Translations under genes and position numbers: made by a program
Source: UBA4738 sp002413305
GTDB lineage: Bacteria > Actinomycetota > UBA4738
NCBI GenBank assembly: GCA_036847185.1
Contig: DAIUAM010000012.1
Coordinates: forward strand, 12,148 to 76,147
Length of the DNA stretch: 64,000 nt
Direction of reading: 5' to 3'
Part shown: positions 1 through 8,453 of the stretch, in pieces
Layout: the number at the start of each line of letters is the position of its first letter
Numbering within the stretch: the stretch's first letter is position 1
Notes under the pieces: model-generated
What the model was told of the DNA's origin: nothing
The model's input: only the letters and a program-made list of their open reading frames with translations
Databases searched by the model: none

Positions 1-1
1 G

Positions 2-214
2 GTCAAAGAGCTCGAGACGAAGCTCGAGATGGCCGAAGCGAACCTGCGAACCGTGCTCGCCGCGGCCCGGGGGCGCGGGGTGACCGCGACCCCTTCCGAT
101 AACGAGATGGAGGCCCTCCTGCGCATCCTCAAGACCCCGGCTGGTGGGTCGGCCGAGGAGGGCGCCCCGGAGGCGAACGGCACCGAACCGGCCGAGGAGG
201 TCGCCGGGGAGTGA
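2..214 (+). CDS. C-terminal end of a protein of unknown function (partial)
   Basis: An open frame enters from the left window edge and ends at TGA 212-214, giving 70 visible residues. The first part (VKELETKLEMAEANL...) is charged and helical, consistent with the end of a coiled coil. The last 30 residues are a low-complexity Gly/Ala/Glu/Pro tail. No domain is recognised. An internal ATG at 29 exists, but the frame is open upstream, so the true start probably lies outside the window. The stop overlaps the GTG start of the next gene by 4 bp (GTGA), suggesting translational coupling. Confidence 0.55.
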   Translation, partial: VKELETKLEMAEANLRTVLAAARGRGVTATPSDNEMEALLRILKTPAGGSAEEGAPEANGTEPAEEVAGE

Positions 215-1410
215 CGCCGGAGCACGGCTCTTCTTCCCCCACCGTCTCGGACATCCGCCGGCAGGTCGAACGTTCCTACGACGCGTACGTCTCCGACCTC
301 CGCACGCTGGTCGACCTCGATTGCGGCACGTTCGTCCCGGAGGGGGTCAACCGAGTCGCCAGCTTCATGCAGGAACGCTTCGAAGCGGCCGGCTGGCAGG
401 TGGCCAGGGTCCATCATTCGCCCGGGCAGGGAGGCGAGGACCGGCTGGGCGATGCGGTGATCGCTCGCCTCGCGGGAGGCGCCCCCGCCGGCCGGAGGGT
501 CCTGCTGGTGGGGCACATGGACACCGTGTTCCCGGCGGGGACCGCCGCCGAACGCCCGTTCCGCGTGGACGGCTCGCTGGCGCTTGGGCCGGGGGTGTCC
601 GACATGAAGGGTGGGCTCCTCGCCGGGCTCTACGCGATGACGGCGCTGCAGGCGACCGGGTTCGGCGACTTCGGCCACATCGCCTACGTGTGCAACCCCG
701 ATGAGGAGATCGGTTCGCCCTTCAGCGGCCCGCTGATCCTCGAGCAGGCCCGAGACGCGGACCTTTGCTTCGTGCTGGAGGGCGCCCGGGAGAACGGCGA
801 CATCGTGTCCGCCCGCAAGGGCGTGACCGATGTGCGGGTCAGCGTGCTCGGCCGCGCGGCCCATGCCGGTGTGGAGCCCGAACGCGGACGTTCGGCCATC
901 CTCCAGGCCGCGCACACCATCCTGGCCCTGCACGGGCTGAACGGCCGGTGGGTCGGCGTGACGGTGAACGTCGGACAGATCTCGGGCGGGATCCGGCCGA
1001 ACGTGGTGGCCGAGCGATGCGACCTTCGAGTGGACGTCCGCGTGCCGACCCTGGCCGCGCAGGAGGAGGTGTTCGACGAGATCGAGCTCCTGCTCGGCAC
1101 CCCGGTGGTACCCGAGACCCGCATGGAGATGATCCGGGGTGGCGGGTTCCCGCCCATGGAGAAGACCGAGGCGACCGGGAAGCTGGTCGAACGCGCCCAG
1201 GCCATCGCCGCCGAGGTCGGGTTCGACCTTCGGGACGCCGCGACCGGCGGGGCGTCGGACGCCAACCCCGTCGCCGGGATCGGCGTGCCCGTATTGGACG
1301 GCCTGGGACCGGTCGGAGGGGGCGATCACGCCCCGAACGAATGGCTCGACCTCACCTCGGTCGTGCCACGGATCACGATGCTGGCCGCACTGATCGCTTC
1401 CGGCGGCTGA
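211..1410 (+). CDS. M20 family metallopeptidase (carboxypeptidase G2-like)
   Basis: Predicted 399-aa zinc-dependent amidohydrolase/exopeptidase of the M20 family, likely cytosolic (no signal peptide seen). The di-zinc site is visible in order: HMDTV with H102 and D104, the bridging aspartate in SDMKGG (D131), the catalytic/metal pair in PDEEIGS (E165, E166), and the C-terminal metal histidine in GGGDHAPNEW. The length and the central dimerisation insert fit glutamate carboxypeptidase/CPG2-like members, which remove C-terminal glutamate from peptides or folates. The true substrate is not determined. The GTG start overlaps the preceding stop. It converges with the next gene 12 bp away. Confidence 0.88.
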   Translation: MTPEHGSSSPTVSDIRRQVERSYDAYVSDLRTLVDLDCGTFVPEGVNRVASFMQERFEAAGWQVARVHHSPGQGGEDRLGDAVIARLAGGAPAGRRVLLVGHMDTVFPAGTAAERPFRVDGSLALGPGVSDMKGGLLAGLYAMTALQATGFGDFGHIAYVCNPDEEIGSPFSGPLILEQARDADLCFVLEGARENGDIVSARKGVTDVRVSVLGRAAHAGVEPERGRSAILQAAHTILALHGLNGRWVGVTVNVGQISGGIRPNVVAERCDLRVDVRVPTLAAQEEVFDEIELLLGTPVVPETRMEMIRGGGFPPMEKTEATGKLVERAQAIAAEVGFDLRDAATGGASDANPVAGIGVPVLDGLGPVGGGDHAPNEWLDLTSVVPRITMLAALIASGG

Positions 1411-1422
1411 CCACCGCCGGCG

Positions 1423-2244
1423 TCACGCCCTCTTCTTCTTCGGATACGGGTGATAGCCCTGGCGCGTCTTGCGGCCGAGTCGGCCGGCTGTGACCCGCCG
1501 CCGGAGCTCGGGAGGGGGCGAATCCCCGCTTCGCCCGAACTCCTTGTGGAGCGAATCGCCGATCGTCGCCGTCACGTCGGCCCCGATCAGGTCGATCAGC
1601 GCGAACGGCCCCATCGGATGCCCCGCCCCCAGCGACATGGCGAGGTCCACCTCGGCAGCGGTCGCGAATCCGCTCTCGGCGAGCCGCGCCGCGGCGTTCA
1701 GGTACGGGAACAGCAGCCGGTTGACCAGGAAGCCGGCACGATCGGGCGAGCCGAGCGGGTGCTTGCCGAGGCGCTCGACGAACCGCCGCCCACGCTCGAC
1801 AGTCTCCCGGGACGTCCGGACCCCGGCCACCAGTTCGACCAGCTTCATCTTCGAGACGGGGTTGAAGAAGTGCAGTCCGAGGAAGCGTTCCGGCGCTCGC
1901 AGTGCGGAGGCCAGCGCGGTGATCGAAAGGGACGACGTCGTCGTAGCGATCAGCGCGTCCTCCGGCAGGCTCGGCTCCGTCTCGGCCAAGACCCGGCACT
2001 TCGTCTCCGCCTCCTCGACGGTCGCCTCGAGGAACAGTTCGCACCTCGGGAGGTCCTCCACCGACGCGGACACGAAGTATCGGGGGTTCTCGCGCTCCAG
2101 CTGGGCGGTCAGGTCGATGGCCCGCCGGTCGCTCCCTGACCGCACCACGACCCCCATCCCGCGCGCCAGGCAGAGGCGGGCGATCCCGTGGGCCATGACC
2201 CCGGTGCCGAAGATCCCGACCAGGCTGGGGGGCTCCCCGCTCAT
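1423..2244 (-). CDS. 3-hydroxyacyl-CoA dehydrogenase family protein
   Basis: A 273-aa NAD-dependent dehydrogenase with an N-terminal Rossmann fold (GIFGTGVMAHGIA, a variant of GxGxMGxGIA) and the family signature HFFNPVSKMKLVE around residues 125-137, followed by the C-terminal 3HCDH dimerisation domain (GHPMGPFALIDLIG). Proteins of this length act in beta-oxidation or as 3-hydroxybutyryl-CoA dehydrogenases, oxidising the 3-hydroxyl of acyl-CoA. The MG of the dinucleotide loop is MA here, a small deviation. The C-terminus ends in a Lys/Arg-rich tail. Substrate chain length cannot be read from sequence. Confidence 0.85.
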   Translation of the reverse strand: MSGEPPSLVGIFGTGVMAHGIARLCLARGMGVVVRSGSDRRAIDLTAQLERENPRYFVSASVEDLPRCELFLEATVEEAETKCRVLAETEPSLPEDALIATTTSSLSITALASALRAPERFLGLHFFNPVSKMKLVELVAGVRTSRETVERGRRFVERLGKHPLGSPDRAGFLVNRLLFPYLNAAARLAESGFATAAEVDLAMSLGAGHPMGPFALIDLIGADVTATIGDSLHKEFGRSGDSPPPELRRRVTAGRLGRKTRQGYHPYPKKKRA

Positions 2245-2294
2245 CTGGCCGAGACGTTACCCGGATCGGGACCGGCCACGCGCGGTCCGGCGCG

Positions 2295-2300
2295 TACAGT
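2295..2300 (+). promoter_or_regulatory. -10 element, probably leaderless promoter of the MpaB-like gene
   Basis: TACAGT matches TAnnnT and is followed by exactly 6 bases and then the GTG start at 2307. This spacing leaves no room for a ribosome binding site and is the arrangement expected of a leaderless transcript. The same layout recurs upstream of several other host genes here. Confidence 0.4.
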
Positions 2301-2306
2301 GGTTGG

Positions 2307-3146
2307 GTGGCCGGCGATGTGTCGTCCGAAGCGGGGCTGTTCGGGCCGGGTTCGGTCTCCTGGCAGGTCAACCGGGAGACGACCGTGCTGTTCGGCGGCG
2401 CGCGTGCCCTGCTGATGCAGGCCGCCCACCCACTCGTACTGGCCGGCGCTCGCCAGACGGGGTTCTACGAGCGCAACCCGTGGAAGCGCCTCGAGCGCAC
2501 GCTGCAGATGACCTACACGATCACCTTCGGGACGCGGGAGCAGGCCTTGGAAGCGGCCCGCCGGATCAATCTCGTCCACGAGGGCGTCCACGGGATCGAC
2601 GAGGTCACCGGCGTCGCCTACGACGCCACCGACCCTGAGCTCCTGCTGTGGGTGCACGCCTGCCTGGTCGATTCGCAGCTCCTGTTCGAACGGCTCACGG
2701 TTGGGCGTCTGGACGAAGCCGGCCGGGACCTCTATCACCGGGAGCAGATGGCCGGGGCGGAGCTGCTCGGCCTGGACCGTTCGAAGATCCCCCCCACGGC
2801 CCGGGAGCTTCGCGCGTACATCGACGAGATCGCAGCATCCGGCATCCTCCGCGTCACCGGCGACACCCTGAAGGTGGCGGACCTCATCCGGCGACCGCCC
2901 CGCGAGGTACCGTGGCGGCCGGTCCTGAAGCGCGTGGCGAAGTGGGCCTTCGGCACGCTCCCCGAGCCGCTCCGGGAGCAGTACGGCGTGCGGTGGAATG
3001 CGCTCCGGGAGGTCGAACTCCGAGGCAGCATCGCCACACTGAAGCTCCTCCGGCCGGCTCTTCCGCCCCGCATCCGAGAGATCGTCCCGGCCCGGGAGGC
3101 GGCCCGGCGGGTGGCTCGGGAGGAGACCAGGGCCCAACCCGCCTAG
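2307..3146 (+). CDS. MpaB/DUF2236 family oxygenase-like protein
   Basis: A 279-aa protein of the DUF2236 (rubber oxygenase Lcp/MpaB-like) family, which is abundant in Actinobacteria. Recognisable segments are LFGGARALLMQAAHPLVLAG near the N-terminus, YTITFGTREQALEAARR, and the HxxVHG motif (VHEGVHGID) that contributes to haem/metal coordination in the family. Function in vivo is usually unknown; characterised relatives are b-type haem oxygenases. It has a GTG start with no ribosome binding site but a TAnnnT box 6 bp upstream. It stands alone between the dehydrogenase and the decarboxylase. Confidence 0.8.
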   Translation: MAGDVSSEAGLFGPGSVSWQVNRETTVLFGGARALLMQAAHPLVLAGARQTGFYERNPWKRLERTLQMTYTITFGTREQALEAARRINLVHEGVHGIDEVTGVAYDATDPELLLWVHACLVDSQLLFERLTVGRLDEAGRDLYHREQMAGAELLGLDRSKIPPTARELRAYIDEIAASGILRVTGDTLKVADLIRRPPREVPWRPVLKRVAKWAFGTLPEPLREQYGVRWNALREVELRGSIATLKLLRPALPPRIREIVPAREAARRVAREETRAQPA

Positions 3147-3205
3147 GAAGGAACGCCGCGACGGATCCCCTCGACAGCGGATTCCAAGCACCCCGTTCTT
3201 GTCGC

Positions 3206-3211
3206 TATGCT
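3206..3211 (+). promoter_or_regulatory. -10 element upstream of the PLP decarboxylase
   Basis: TATGCT followed by 7 bases and ATG at 3219. This decides between three possible starts: the ATG at 3207 would lie inside the -10 box, and the one at 3240 has a purine run too close to it. It is another candidate leaderless start. Confidence 0.35.
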
Positions 3212-3218
3212 GGCGGCC

Positions 3219-4742
3219 ATGCCGGAACCGGAGGGGGAGATGGAGCGGCCCTCGCTCGTGTCCGACCTCGACTGGGACGCGGACCGGGCCCGGGCCTTCG
3301 CGGACCGAACAGTGGACCTGTGGGAGGAGCTGCTCCGCCGCCTGCCCGAGCTGCCGGTGGCCGGCCGGTGGAACGCCGGGCAGGTTCGCGCCGCGATGGC
3401 TCGAGAGGTCCCGGACGAACCCCTCCCCGACGACGAGCTGTTCGACTACCTCCGGGCGATGACCTTCGAGTACTCGATGTATCCGGGACACCCCCGCTTC
3501 ATGGCCTACATCAGCGGGACCGGCACCGTACCGGGCGCTCCGGCCGACCTGCTGGCCGCGGGGCTGAATATGAACGTCGGCGGGTGGCGATTGGCCCCCT
3601 CGGCCACCGAGATCGAGCTGGCGTTGATGCGTTGGTTCTGCCGGGAGTTCGGCCTCGACCCCCAGAGCGCCGGCGGCTATCTGGTCTCCGGCGGGGCCAT
3701 GGCGGTCTTCGTCGCGTTGAAGGTGGCCCGGGACGTGAAGGCCAACTGGGACGTGCGGGGCAGCGGCATCCGGTCGGGACCGGCGCTCCGCTTCTACGCC
3801 TCCCAGGAGGTGCACGTGGTCAGCCAGCGCGCCGCCGACATGCTCGGGATGGGCAGGGAGGGCGTACGGACCATCCCGGTGGACGGCGACTACCGCATGC
3901 GGATGGACGCGCTGGCCGAAGCGATCGAACAGGACCGCGGATCCGGGATCCGGCCGATCGGGGTCATCGCCACCGCCGGCACCGTGGCCACCGGGGCCAT
4001 CGACCCGCTTCCCGAGATCGCGGACCTGTGCGCCGCCCGGGACCTGTGGTTCCACGTCGACGCGGCCTACGGTGGCCCGGCGGTCCTGGCCGAGGACCTC
4101 CGGCCGATGTTCGCCGGGATCGAACGGGCGGACTCGATCTCCTTCGACCCGCACAAGTGGCTGTACACGCCCCATTCCGGGGGGTGCGTGCTCCTGAGGG
4201 ACTGGTCGAACCTGGTGCTGTCATTCGCCGCCCTCGCCTCCTACGTCCACGAGGACAAGGAGACCTCGGGGCACGGCATCGACCTCGGGATGATGGGGCC
4301 GCAGTTCAGCCGGGGGTTCCAGGCGCTGAAGGTGTGGGTCTCGCTGCTCGCCCACGGCCGCACGGCGTTCGCGCGGCGCATCTCGCACGACGCCGAGTTG
4401 GCTCGCTACCTCGCCGCCCGCGTCGAAGCCCACCCGGACTTCGAACTGATGGCGCCGGTGACGCTGTCGATCTGCTGCTTCCGCTACGCCCCGAGCGACC
4501 TCCCGGACGATCCCGGCCGCGAGGAGTACCTGAACGTCCTGAACGAACGGCTGATGACCGAGATCCAGCTGGACGGCCGGGCGTTCTGTTCGAACGCGGT
4601 GCTGCACGAGGCCTTCGTCCTGCGGGCGTGCATCGTGAACTTCCGGACCGAAGCCGATGACGTGGAGGCCACGCTCGAGGTCGCGGCCGAACTGGGGGGG
4701 CGCCTGGACAAGGAGCTCCGGCCAGAGACCCTGCGCGGATGA
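3219..4742 (+). CDS. Pyridoxal-5'-phosphate-dependent decarboxylase (aromatic amino acid/glutamate decarboxylase family)
   Basis: A group II PLP decarboxylase of about 507 aa. The PLP lysine lies in SFDPHKWLYTPHSGG (K313 from this start), preceded by the HVDAAYGG motif with the cofactor-binding aspartate and by GGYLVSGGAMAVF, which contacts the phosphate. The N-terminal FMAYISGTGTVPG segment is also typical. Family members remove the alpha-carboxyl of tyrosine, tryptophan, DOPA, glutamate or related amino acids. The exact substrate is not evident. Its stop overlaps the start of the S51 peptidase gene by ATGA, so the two are probably co-translated. Alternative starts are 3207 and 3240. Confidence 0.85.
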   Translation: MPEPEGEMERPSLVSDLDWDADRARAFADRTVDLWEELLRRLPELPVAGRWNAGQVRAAMAREVPDEPLPDDELFDYLRAMTFEYSMYPGHPRFMAYISGTGTVPGAPADLLAAGLNMNVGGWRLAPSATEIELALMRWFCREFGLDPQSAGGYLVSGGAMAVFVALKVARDVKANWDVRGSGIRSGPALRFYASQEVHVVSQRAADMLGMGREGVRTIPVDGDYRMRMDALAEAIEQDRGSGIRPIGVIATAGTVATGAIDPLPEIADLCAARDLWFHVDAAYGGPAVLAEDLRPMFAGIERADSISFDPHKWLYTPHSGGCVLLRDWSNLVLSFAALASYVHEDKETSGHGIDLGMMGPQFSRGFQALKVWVSLLAHGRTAFARRISHDAELARYLAARVEAHPDFELMAPVTLSICCFRYAPSDLPDDPGREEYLNVLNERLMTEIQLDGRAFCSNAVLHEAFVLRACIVNFRTEADDVEATLEVAAELGGRLDKELRPETLRG

Positions 4743-5488
4743 GCCCGCGCAAGGGGACCGCGTCCAGGAGCATCGGGCTGCTGGGCTCGGGTGAGTTCGA
4801 ACCGTGGACCGAGCCGGTGGACCGGTGGCTGTTGGAGCGGGCGACCGGGGATGGTTCGGTCCTGATCCTGCCCACGGCCAGCGCGCCGGAGGGAACGAAG
4901 GTCTTCGACACGTGGGCTCGGATGGGGCGTTCGCATTACCGCCGGTTGGGGGTGGCTGCAGAAGCGCTCCCGGTGAAGACCCGGGATGACGCGAACGACC
5001 CTTCTTTCGCCCGGCGGCTGGAGGGCACGTCGATGGTGTTCTTCTCCGGCGGCAACCCGGCGTACCTGGCCAGGACGCTGGCGGGTTCGGCGTTCTGGCT
5101 GGCGGTGCTCGATGCGATGGACCGGGGCCTGGCCTACGCGGGGTGCAGCGCCGGGATCGCGAGCCTGGGTCCCGCGGCACCTGACAGCATGGCGACCATT
5201 GCCAGCGAGGGCGAGCGATGGCAGCCGGGGCTCGGGCTATTCCCCAACACCTGGCTCGCCCCGCATTGGAACATGCTTGAGAGCTTCGCCCCGGGCATCA
5301 CGGACTTCATCGAGTCAACGGTCCCGAGGGAGACCCGGCTGATGACGATCGACGAGCGGACCGCCGCGGTCGGAGACGGCCGGGACTGGCACGTGGTCGG
5401 CTCCGGCGTCGTGCAGGTTCGGACCAGGGGGAGATGGACGAAGTCCGGAGCAGGGGCGAACTTCCGGGCGCCGATGCTCACGTCCTAA
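4739..5488 (+). CDS. Peptidase S51-like protein (cyanophycinase/dipeptidase E fold)
   Basis: A 249-aa protein of the class I glutamine-amidotransferase-like S51 family. The nucleophile elbow is AGCSAGI with Ser137, and the oxyanion-side FFSGGNPAYL motif (residues 101-110) is intact. Family members cleave cyanophycin, alpha-aspartyl dipeptides or related peptides. The usual GTSAGA is GCSAGI here, so specificity may differ. It overlaps the upstream decarboxylase by 4 bp and precedes a nitrilase gene by 15 bp, so the three may form an operon handling amino acid or amine nitrogen. Confidence 0.75.
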   Translation: MSPRKGTASRSIGLLGSGEFEPWTEPVDRWLLERATGDGSVLILPTASAPEGTKVFDTWARMGRSHYRRLGVAAEALPVKTRDDANDPSFARRLEGTSMVFFSGGNPAYLARTLAGSAFWLAVLDAMDRGLAYAGCSAGIASLGPAAPDSMATIASEGERWQPGLGLFPNTWLAPHWNMLESFAPGITDFIESTVPRETRLMTIDERTAAVGDGRDWHVVGSGVVQVRTRGRWTKSGAGANFRAPMLTS

Positions 5489-5503
5489 GGGAGGGCGGGC
5501 GAC

Positions 5504-6508
5504 ATGGAGAAGGTCATGGCGGCGGCGGTTCAGGCTACCCCGGTCTTCCTGGACCGGGACGCCACGGTCGGCAAGGCGGTCACGCTGATCGCGGAAGCAG
5601 GCTCGAAGGGCGCCGGCCTGATCGTGTTCCCGGAGACCTTCGTGCCGACGTACCCCGACTGGGTATGGCGGGCGCCGGCATGGGACGGCGTTTCGGACGC
5701 GCTGTACGGCAGGCTGCTGGAGAACTCGGTCGTGGTACCGAGCCCCGCGACGGAGGCCATCGCCCGTGCGGCGAAGAAGGCTCGGGCGTACGTTTCGATG
5801 GGCGTGAACGAACGCGAGCGGGACGGAGGCACGATCTACAACACGCAGCTCTACTTCGGACCGGACGGCTCCTACCTGGGCAAGCACCGCAAGCTCATGC
5901 CCACCGGCGGCGAGCGGCTGGTGTGGGGGTACGGGGACGGTTCGACCCTGTCGGTGTTCGACACGCCGTTCGGGCGGCTGGGCGGGCTCACGTGCTGGGA
6001 GAACTACATGCCGCTGGCCCGGTACGCGATGTACCAGCAGGGCATCGACGTGTGGTGCGCACCGACCTGGGACACCAGCGACGTATGGGTTTCCACTCTT
6101 CGTCACATCGCCAAGGAGGGCCGGGTGTTCGTGATCGGGGTGGCGCCGCTCCTGCGCGGGTCCGACGTGCCGGACGATGTGCCCGGCCGGGGCGAGCTGT
6201 GGGGTGGGGACGACGACTGGATGTCTCGGGGCCTGTCGACGATCGTCGGGCCGCAGGGACAGGTCCTGGCCGGCCCGCTGGTCGAAGAGGAGGGGATCCT
6301 GTACGCGGAGCTCGACGCCGCCACGGCGCGTTCGTCCCGTTACCAGTTCGACCCGGTGGGGCACTACTCGCGGCCGGACGTCTTCCGGCTCACCGTGGAG
6401 ACCGGCGAGCGCCTGCCGGCGGTGCTGAGCGACGGCGCGTCTGCGAACGGATCGGCCCCGGATCGGACCAGCACGGACACCGGCCCTGAGACCGAGGTCG
6501 TCAAGTAA
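5504..6508 (+). CDS. Nitrilase (carbon-nitrogen hydrolase)
   Basis: A 334-aa member of the nitrilase branch of the CN-hydrolase superfamily, which converts nitriles to carboxylic acids and ammonia. The Glu-Lys-Cys triad is present: E44 in FPETFVPTYP, K130 in KHRKLMPT and C164 in GGLTCWENYMPLAR. The CWEN context is that of true nitrilases (CDEN-like in cyanide hydratases/aliphatic nitrilases), rather than amidases. A good ribosome binding site (AAGGGAGG) precedes ATG 5504. It is the last gene of the decarboxylase-S51-nitrilase cluster and ends 9 bp from a convergent gene. Confidence 0.87.
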   Translation: MEKVMAAAVQATPVFLDRDATVGKAVTLIAEAGSKGAGLIVFPETFVPTYPDWVWRAPAWDGVSDALYGRLLENSVVVPSPATEAIARAAKKARAYVSMGVNERERDGGTIYNTQLYFGPDGSYLGKHRKLMPTGGERLVWGYGDGSTLSVFDTPFGRLGGLTCWENYMPLARYAMYQQGIDVWCAPTWDTSDVWVSTLRHIAKEGRVFVIGVAPLLRGSDVPDDVPGRGELWGGDDDWMSRGLSTIVGPQGQVLAGPLVEEEGILYAELDAATARSSRYQFDPVGHYSRPDVFRLTVETGERLPAVLSDGASANGSAPDRTSTDTGPETEVVK

Positions 6509-6517
6509 CCTGACGCA

Positions 6518-7705
6518 TCACGACCTGGCCAGCGCCCGGCCGATCACCAGCCGCTGGATCTCGGACGTGCCTTCGAAGATCGTGTAGATCTTTGCGTCGC
6601 GGTACCACTTCTCGACGGGGAAGTCCTTGATGTAACCGTAGCCACCGAGGATCTGAACGGCCTGTTCGGTCACGGCCACCGCCACCTCGCCGGCCTTGAG
6701 CTTCGACATCGAGCCTTCGGCGTGCTCGAACGTCCCGTTGCGGGCGAGCCACGCGGCGCGCCAGGTGAGCAGACGGGCGGCGTCGATCTCCATGGCCATG
6801 TCGGCCAGCTTGAAGGCGATCCCTTCGTGCTCGATGATCGGCCGGCCGAACGTTTGCCGCTCTTTCGCGTAGTCCCGCGAGAACTCGAAGGCCGCCCGGG
6901 CGATGCCGACCGCCTGCGCGGCGACCGACGGCCGCGTCATCTCGAAGGTCTTCAGTGCCGCGGACGAACGCGCACCCTCGCTCCGAGCCTTCTCGAACTT
7001 CGCTTCCAGCTTCTCGGGACCTCCCAGCACGTTCTCCAGCGGGATCCGGCAGTCCTCCAGGATCACCTCGGAGGTGTCCGACGCGCGGATCCCGAGCTTC
7101 TGCTCCTTCTTCCCCGCCCGGATCCCCGGCGTGTCCGGGCCGATGATGAACGCCGCCTGACCCCGATGGCCGAGGTTCGGGTCGACGGTGGCCACCACGA
7201 TCCGCACGTTCGCCGGACCGCCGTTGGTGGCGAAGATCTTCTGGCCGTTCAGCACCCACTCGTCGCCGTCGCGTCGCGCGGTTGTCCGCAGCGCGCTCAC
7301 GTCCGAGCCCGCGCCGGGTTCGGTCACACAGAGCGCGGCCACCTTCGGATCGTCGGGCGTGCCGAACATGAGCGGCACCCAATGCATCAGCTGGTCCGGG
7401 GTGCCGGAGTAGGCGAGCGTGGACAGCGGCAGGCCGGTCCCCCAGATGCCGAGGGAGATGCCGGCGCAGCCCCAGCAGGTCTCCTCCAAGGCCAGGGGGA
7501 GATTCAAGCCGGTCTGGTCGTTCGCCACCGCGTCCATGTAGAACTCGGGCGTGTACAGCCCGATCTCGGAGGCCTTCTTGATCACCGGCCACGGGAACTC
7601 CTCCGTCTCGTCGTAGTGCGAGGCGACCGGGCGGATCTCGGTCTCGGCGAAATCGTGCACCCACTTGCGGAGGGTCTGCTGGTCCTCGGAAAGCTGAAAG
7701 TCCAT
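6518..7705 (-). CDS. Acyl-CoA dehydrogenase
   Basis: A 395-aa FAD flavoenzyme that introduces the alpha-beta double bond in acyl-CoA. It has the family signature TEPGAGSDVSALRTTARR, the second signature QILGGYGYIKDFPVEKWYRDAKI, and the catalytic base position in IFEGTSEIQRLVIGR (Glu of FEGT). Length is standard. GAGGAGG precedes the ATG. The gene diverges from a TetR regulator across 73 bp containing two dyads, so it is very probably the regulator's target. The neighbouring 3HCDH gene (1423) suggests fatty or branched-chain acid oxidation. Substrate is not determined. Confidence 0.92.
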   Translation of the reverse strand: MDFQLSEDQQTLRKWVHDFAETEIRPVASHYDETEEFPWPVIKKASEIGLYTPEFYMDAVANDQTGLNLPLALEETCWGCAGISLGIWGTGLPLSTLAYSGTPDQLMHWVPLMFGTPDDPKVAALCVTEPGAGSDVSALRTTARRDGDEWVLNGQKIFATNGGPANVRIVVATVDPNLGHRGQAAFIIGPDTPGIRAGKKEQKLGIRASDTSEVILEDCRIPLENVLGGPEKLEAKFEKARSEGARSSAALKTFEMTRPSVAAQAVGIARAAFEFSRDYAKERQTFGRPIIEHEGIAFKLADMAMEIDAARLLTWRAAWLARNGTFEHAEGSMSKLKAGEVAVAVTEQAVQILGGYGYIKDFPVEKWYRDAKIYTIFEGTSEIQRLVIGRALARS

Positions 7706-7739
7706 CTCGAGGCCTCCTCGCGTTCGTCTTCGGCCTAAC

Positions 7740-7768
7740 TTACCTGTCGGTAGGTTACCGTGCGGTAA
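7740..7768. promoter_or_regulatory. Probable TetR operator: two adjacent dyads between the acyl-CoA dehydrogenase and tetR genes
   Basis: The first dyad is TACC-TGTC-GGTA (7741-7752) and the second is TTACCG-TG-CGGTAA (7755-7768), a perfect inverted repeat. Both half-sites share TACCxx/GGTA and lie between the divergent starts (7705 and 7779), just before the tetR ATG. Related TACC-GGTA palindromes are typical of TetR regulators of acyl-CoA metabolism in Actinobacteria. Binding here would repress both genes, with acyl-CoA as the expected inducer (inference). Confidence 0.65.
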
Positions 7769-7778
7769 TAATACCCGA

Positions 7779-8414
7779 ATGGCACCGAGTCAATCCGAAG
7801 CGAGGACGGGGGCACCGAAGACCGCCAAACGGCGGATGCGGGCCCCCGAGCGACGGGCCCAGCTGCTCGAGGTTGCGCGCAAGGTGTTCGGCAACTCCGG
7901 CTTCCACGGCGTCTCCATGGAGGAGGTGGCGAAGGAGGCAGGGATCACCAAGCCGATCCTCTACGACCACTTCAGCTCGAAGAAGGACCTGTACCTGGCG
8001 CTGCTCGACGAGGATCTCGCCGACCTGCTCGACAAGGTCCGGGAAGCCCTGGACTCTCCCGTCGGCAACCGCGAGCGGATCCGGCGCTCGTTCCAGGCGT
8101 ACTTCGACTTCGTCGACGAGCAGGCGGACGGTTTCCGGCTGATGATGCAGGAGAGCGTCGGGGCGGAGAAGGACTTCCGGGAGCGGGTCGAACGGATGCG
8201 GGACGCGGCGGTCGCCGAGGTCGCCAACCTGATCGAGCGGGAGTCCGAGGGCCGCCTGGACCGCGAGCATGCCGAAGTGGTCGCCCTGGCCCTGATCGGG
8301 ATGGTCGAGACCGCGGCGCAGCGAGACCACGCGGCGCCGAAGGAGCAGCGCGCTGAGGCCGTGGACACACTGGTCCGCCTGGCCTGGCGCGGCATCACCC
8401 AGCTCACCGAGTAG
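7779..8414 (+). CDS. TetR family transcriptional regulator
   Basis: A 211-aa regulator. A basic N-terminal arm (residues 1-25) is followed by the TetR helix-turn-helix: RRAQLLEVARKVFGNSGF, then VSMEEVAKEAGITKPILYDHFSSKKDLY across residues 45-70. The C-terminal ligand-binding domain is helical and unremarkable. It is transcribed divergently from the acyl-CoA dehydrogenase over a region with two palindromes, so it probably controls that gene and itself. The ATG has no clear ribosome binding site. Confidence 0.88.
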   Translation: MAPSQSEARTGAPKTAKRRMRAPERRAQLLEVARKVFGNSGFHGVSMEEVAKEAGITKPILYDHFSSKKDLYLALLDEDLADLLDKVREALDSPVGNRERIRRSFQAYFDFVDEQADGFRLMMQESVGAEKDFRERVERMRDAAVAEVANLIERESEGRLDREHAEVVALALIGMVETAAQRDHAAPKEQRAEAVDTLVRLAWRGITQLTE

Positions 8415-8453
8415 CCCCGAGGGGTGCGGATCGCGGTCCCGTCGGCGGCCCGG

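Noticed and set aside
8412..8453. Terminator between tetR and the cyclase gene
   Set aside because: CCCCGAGGGG is only a 4-bp stem without a T-run.
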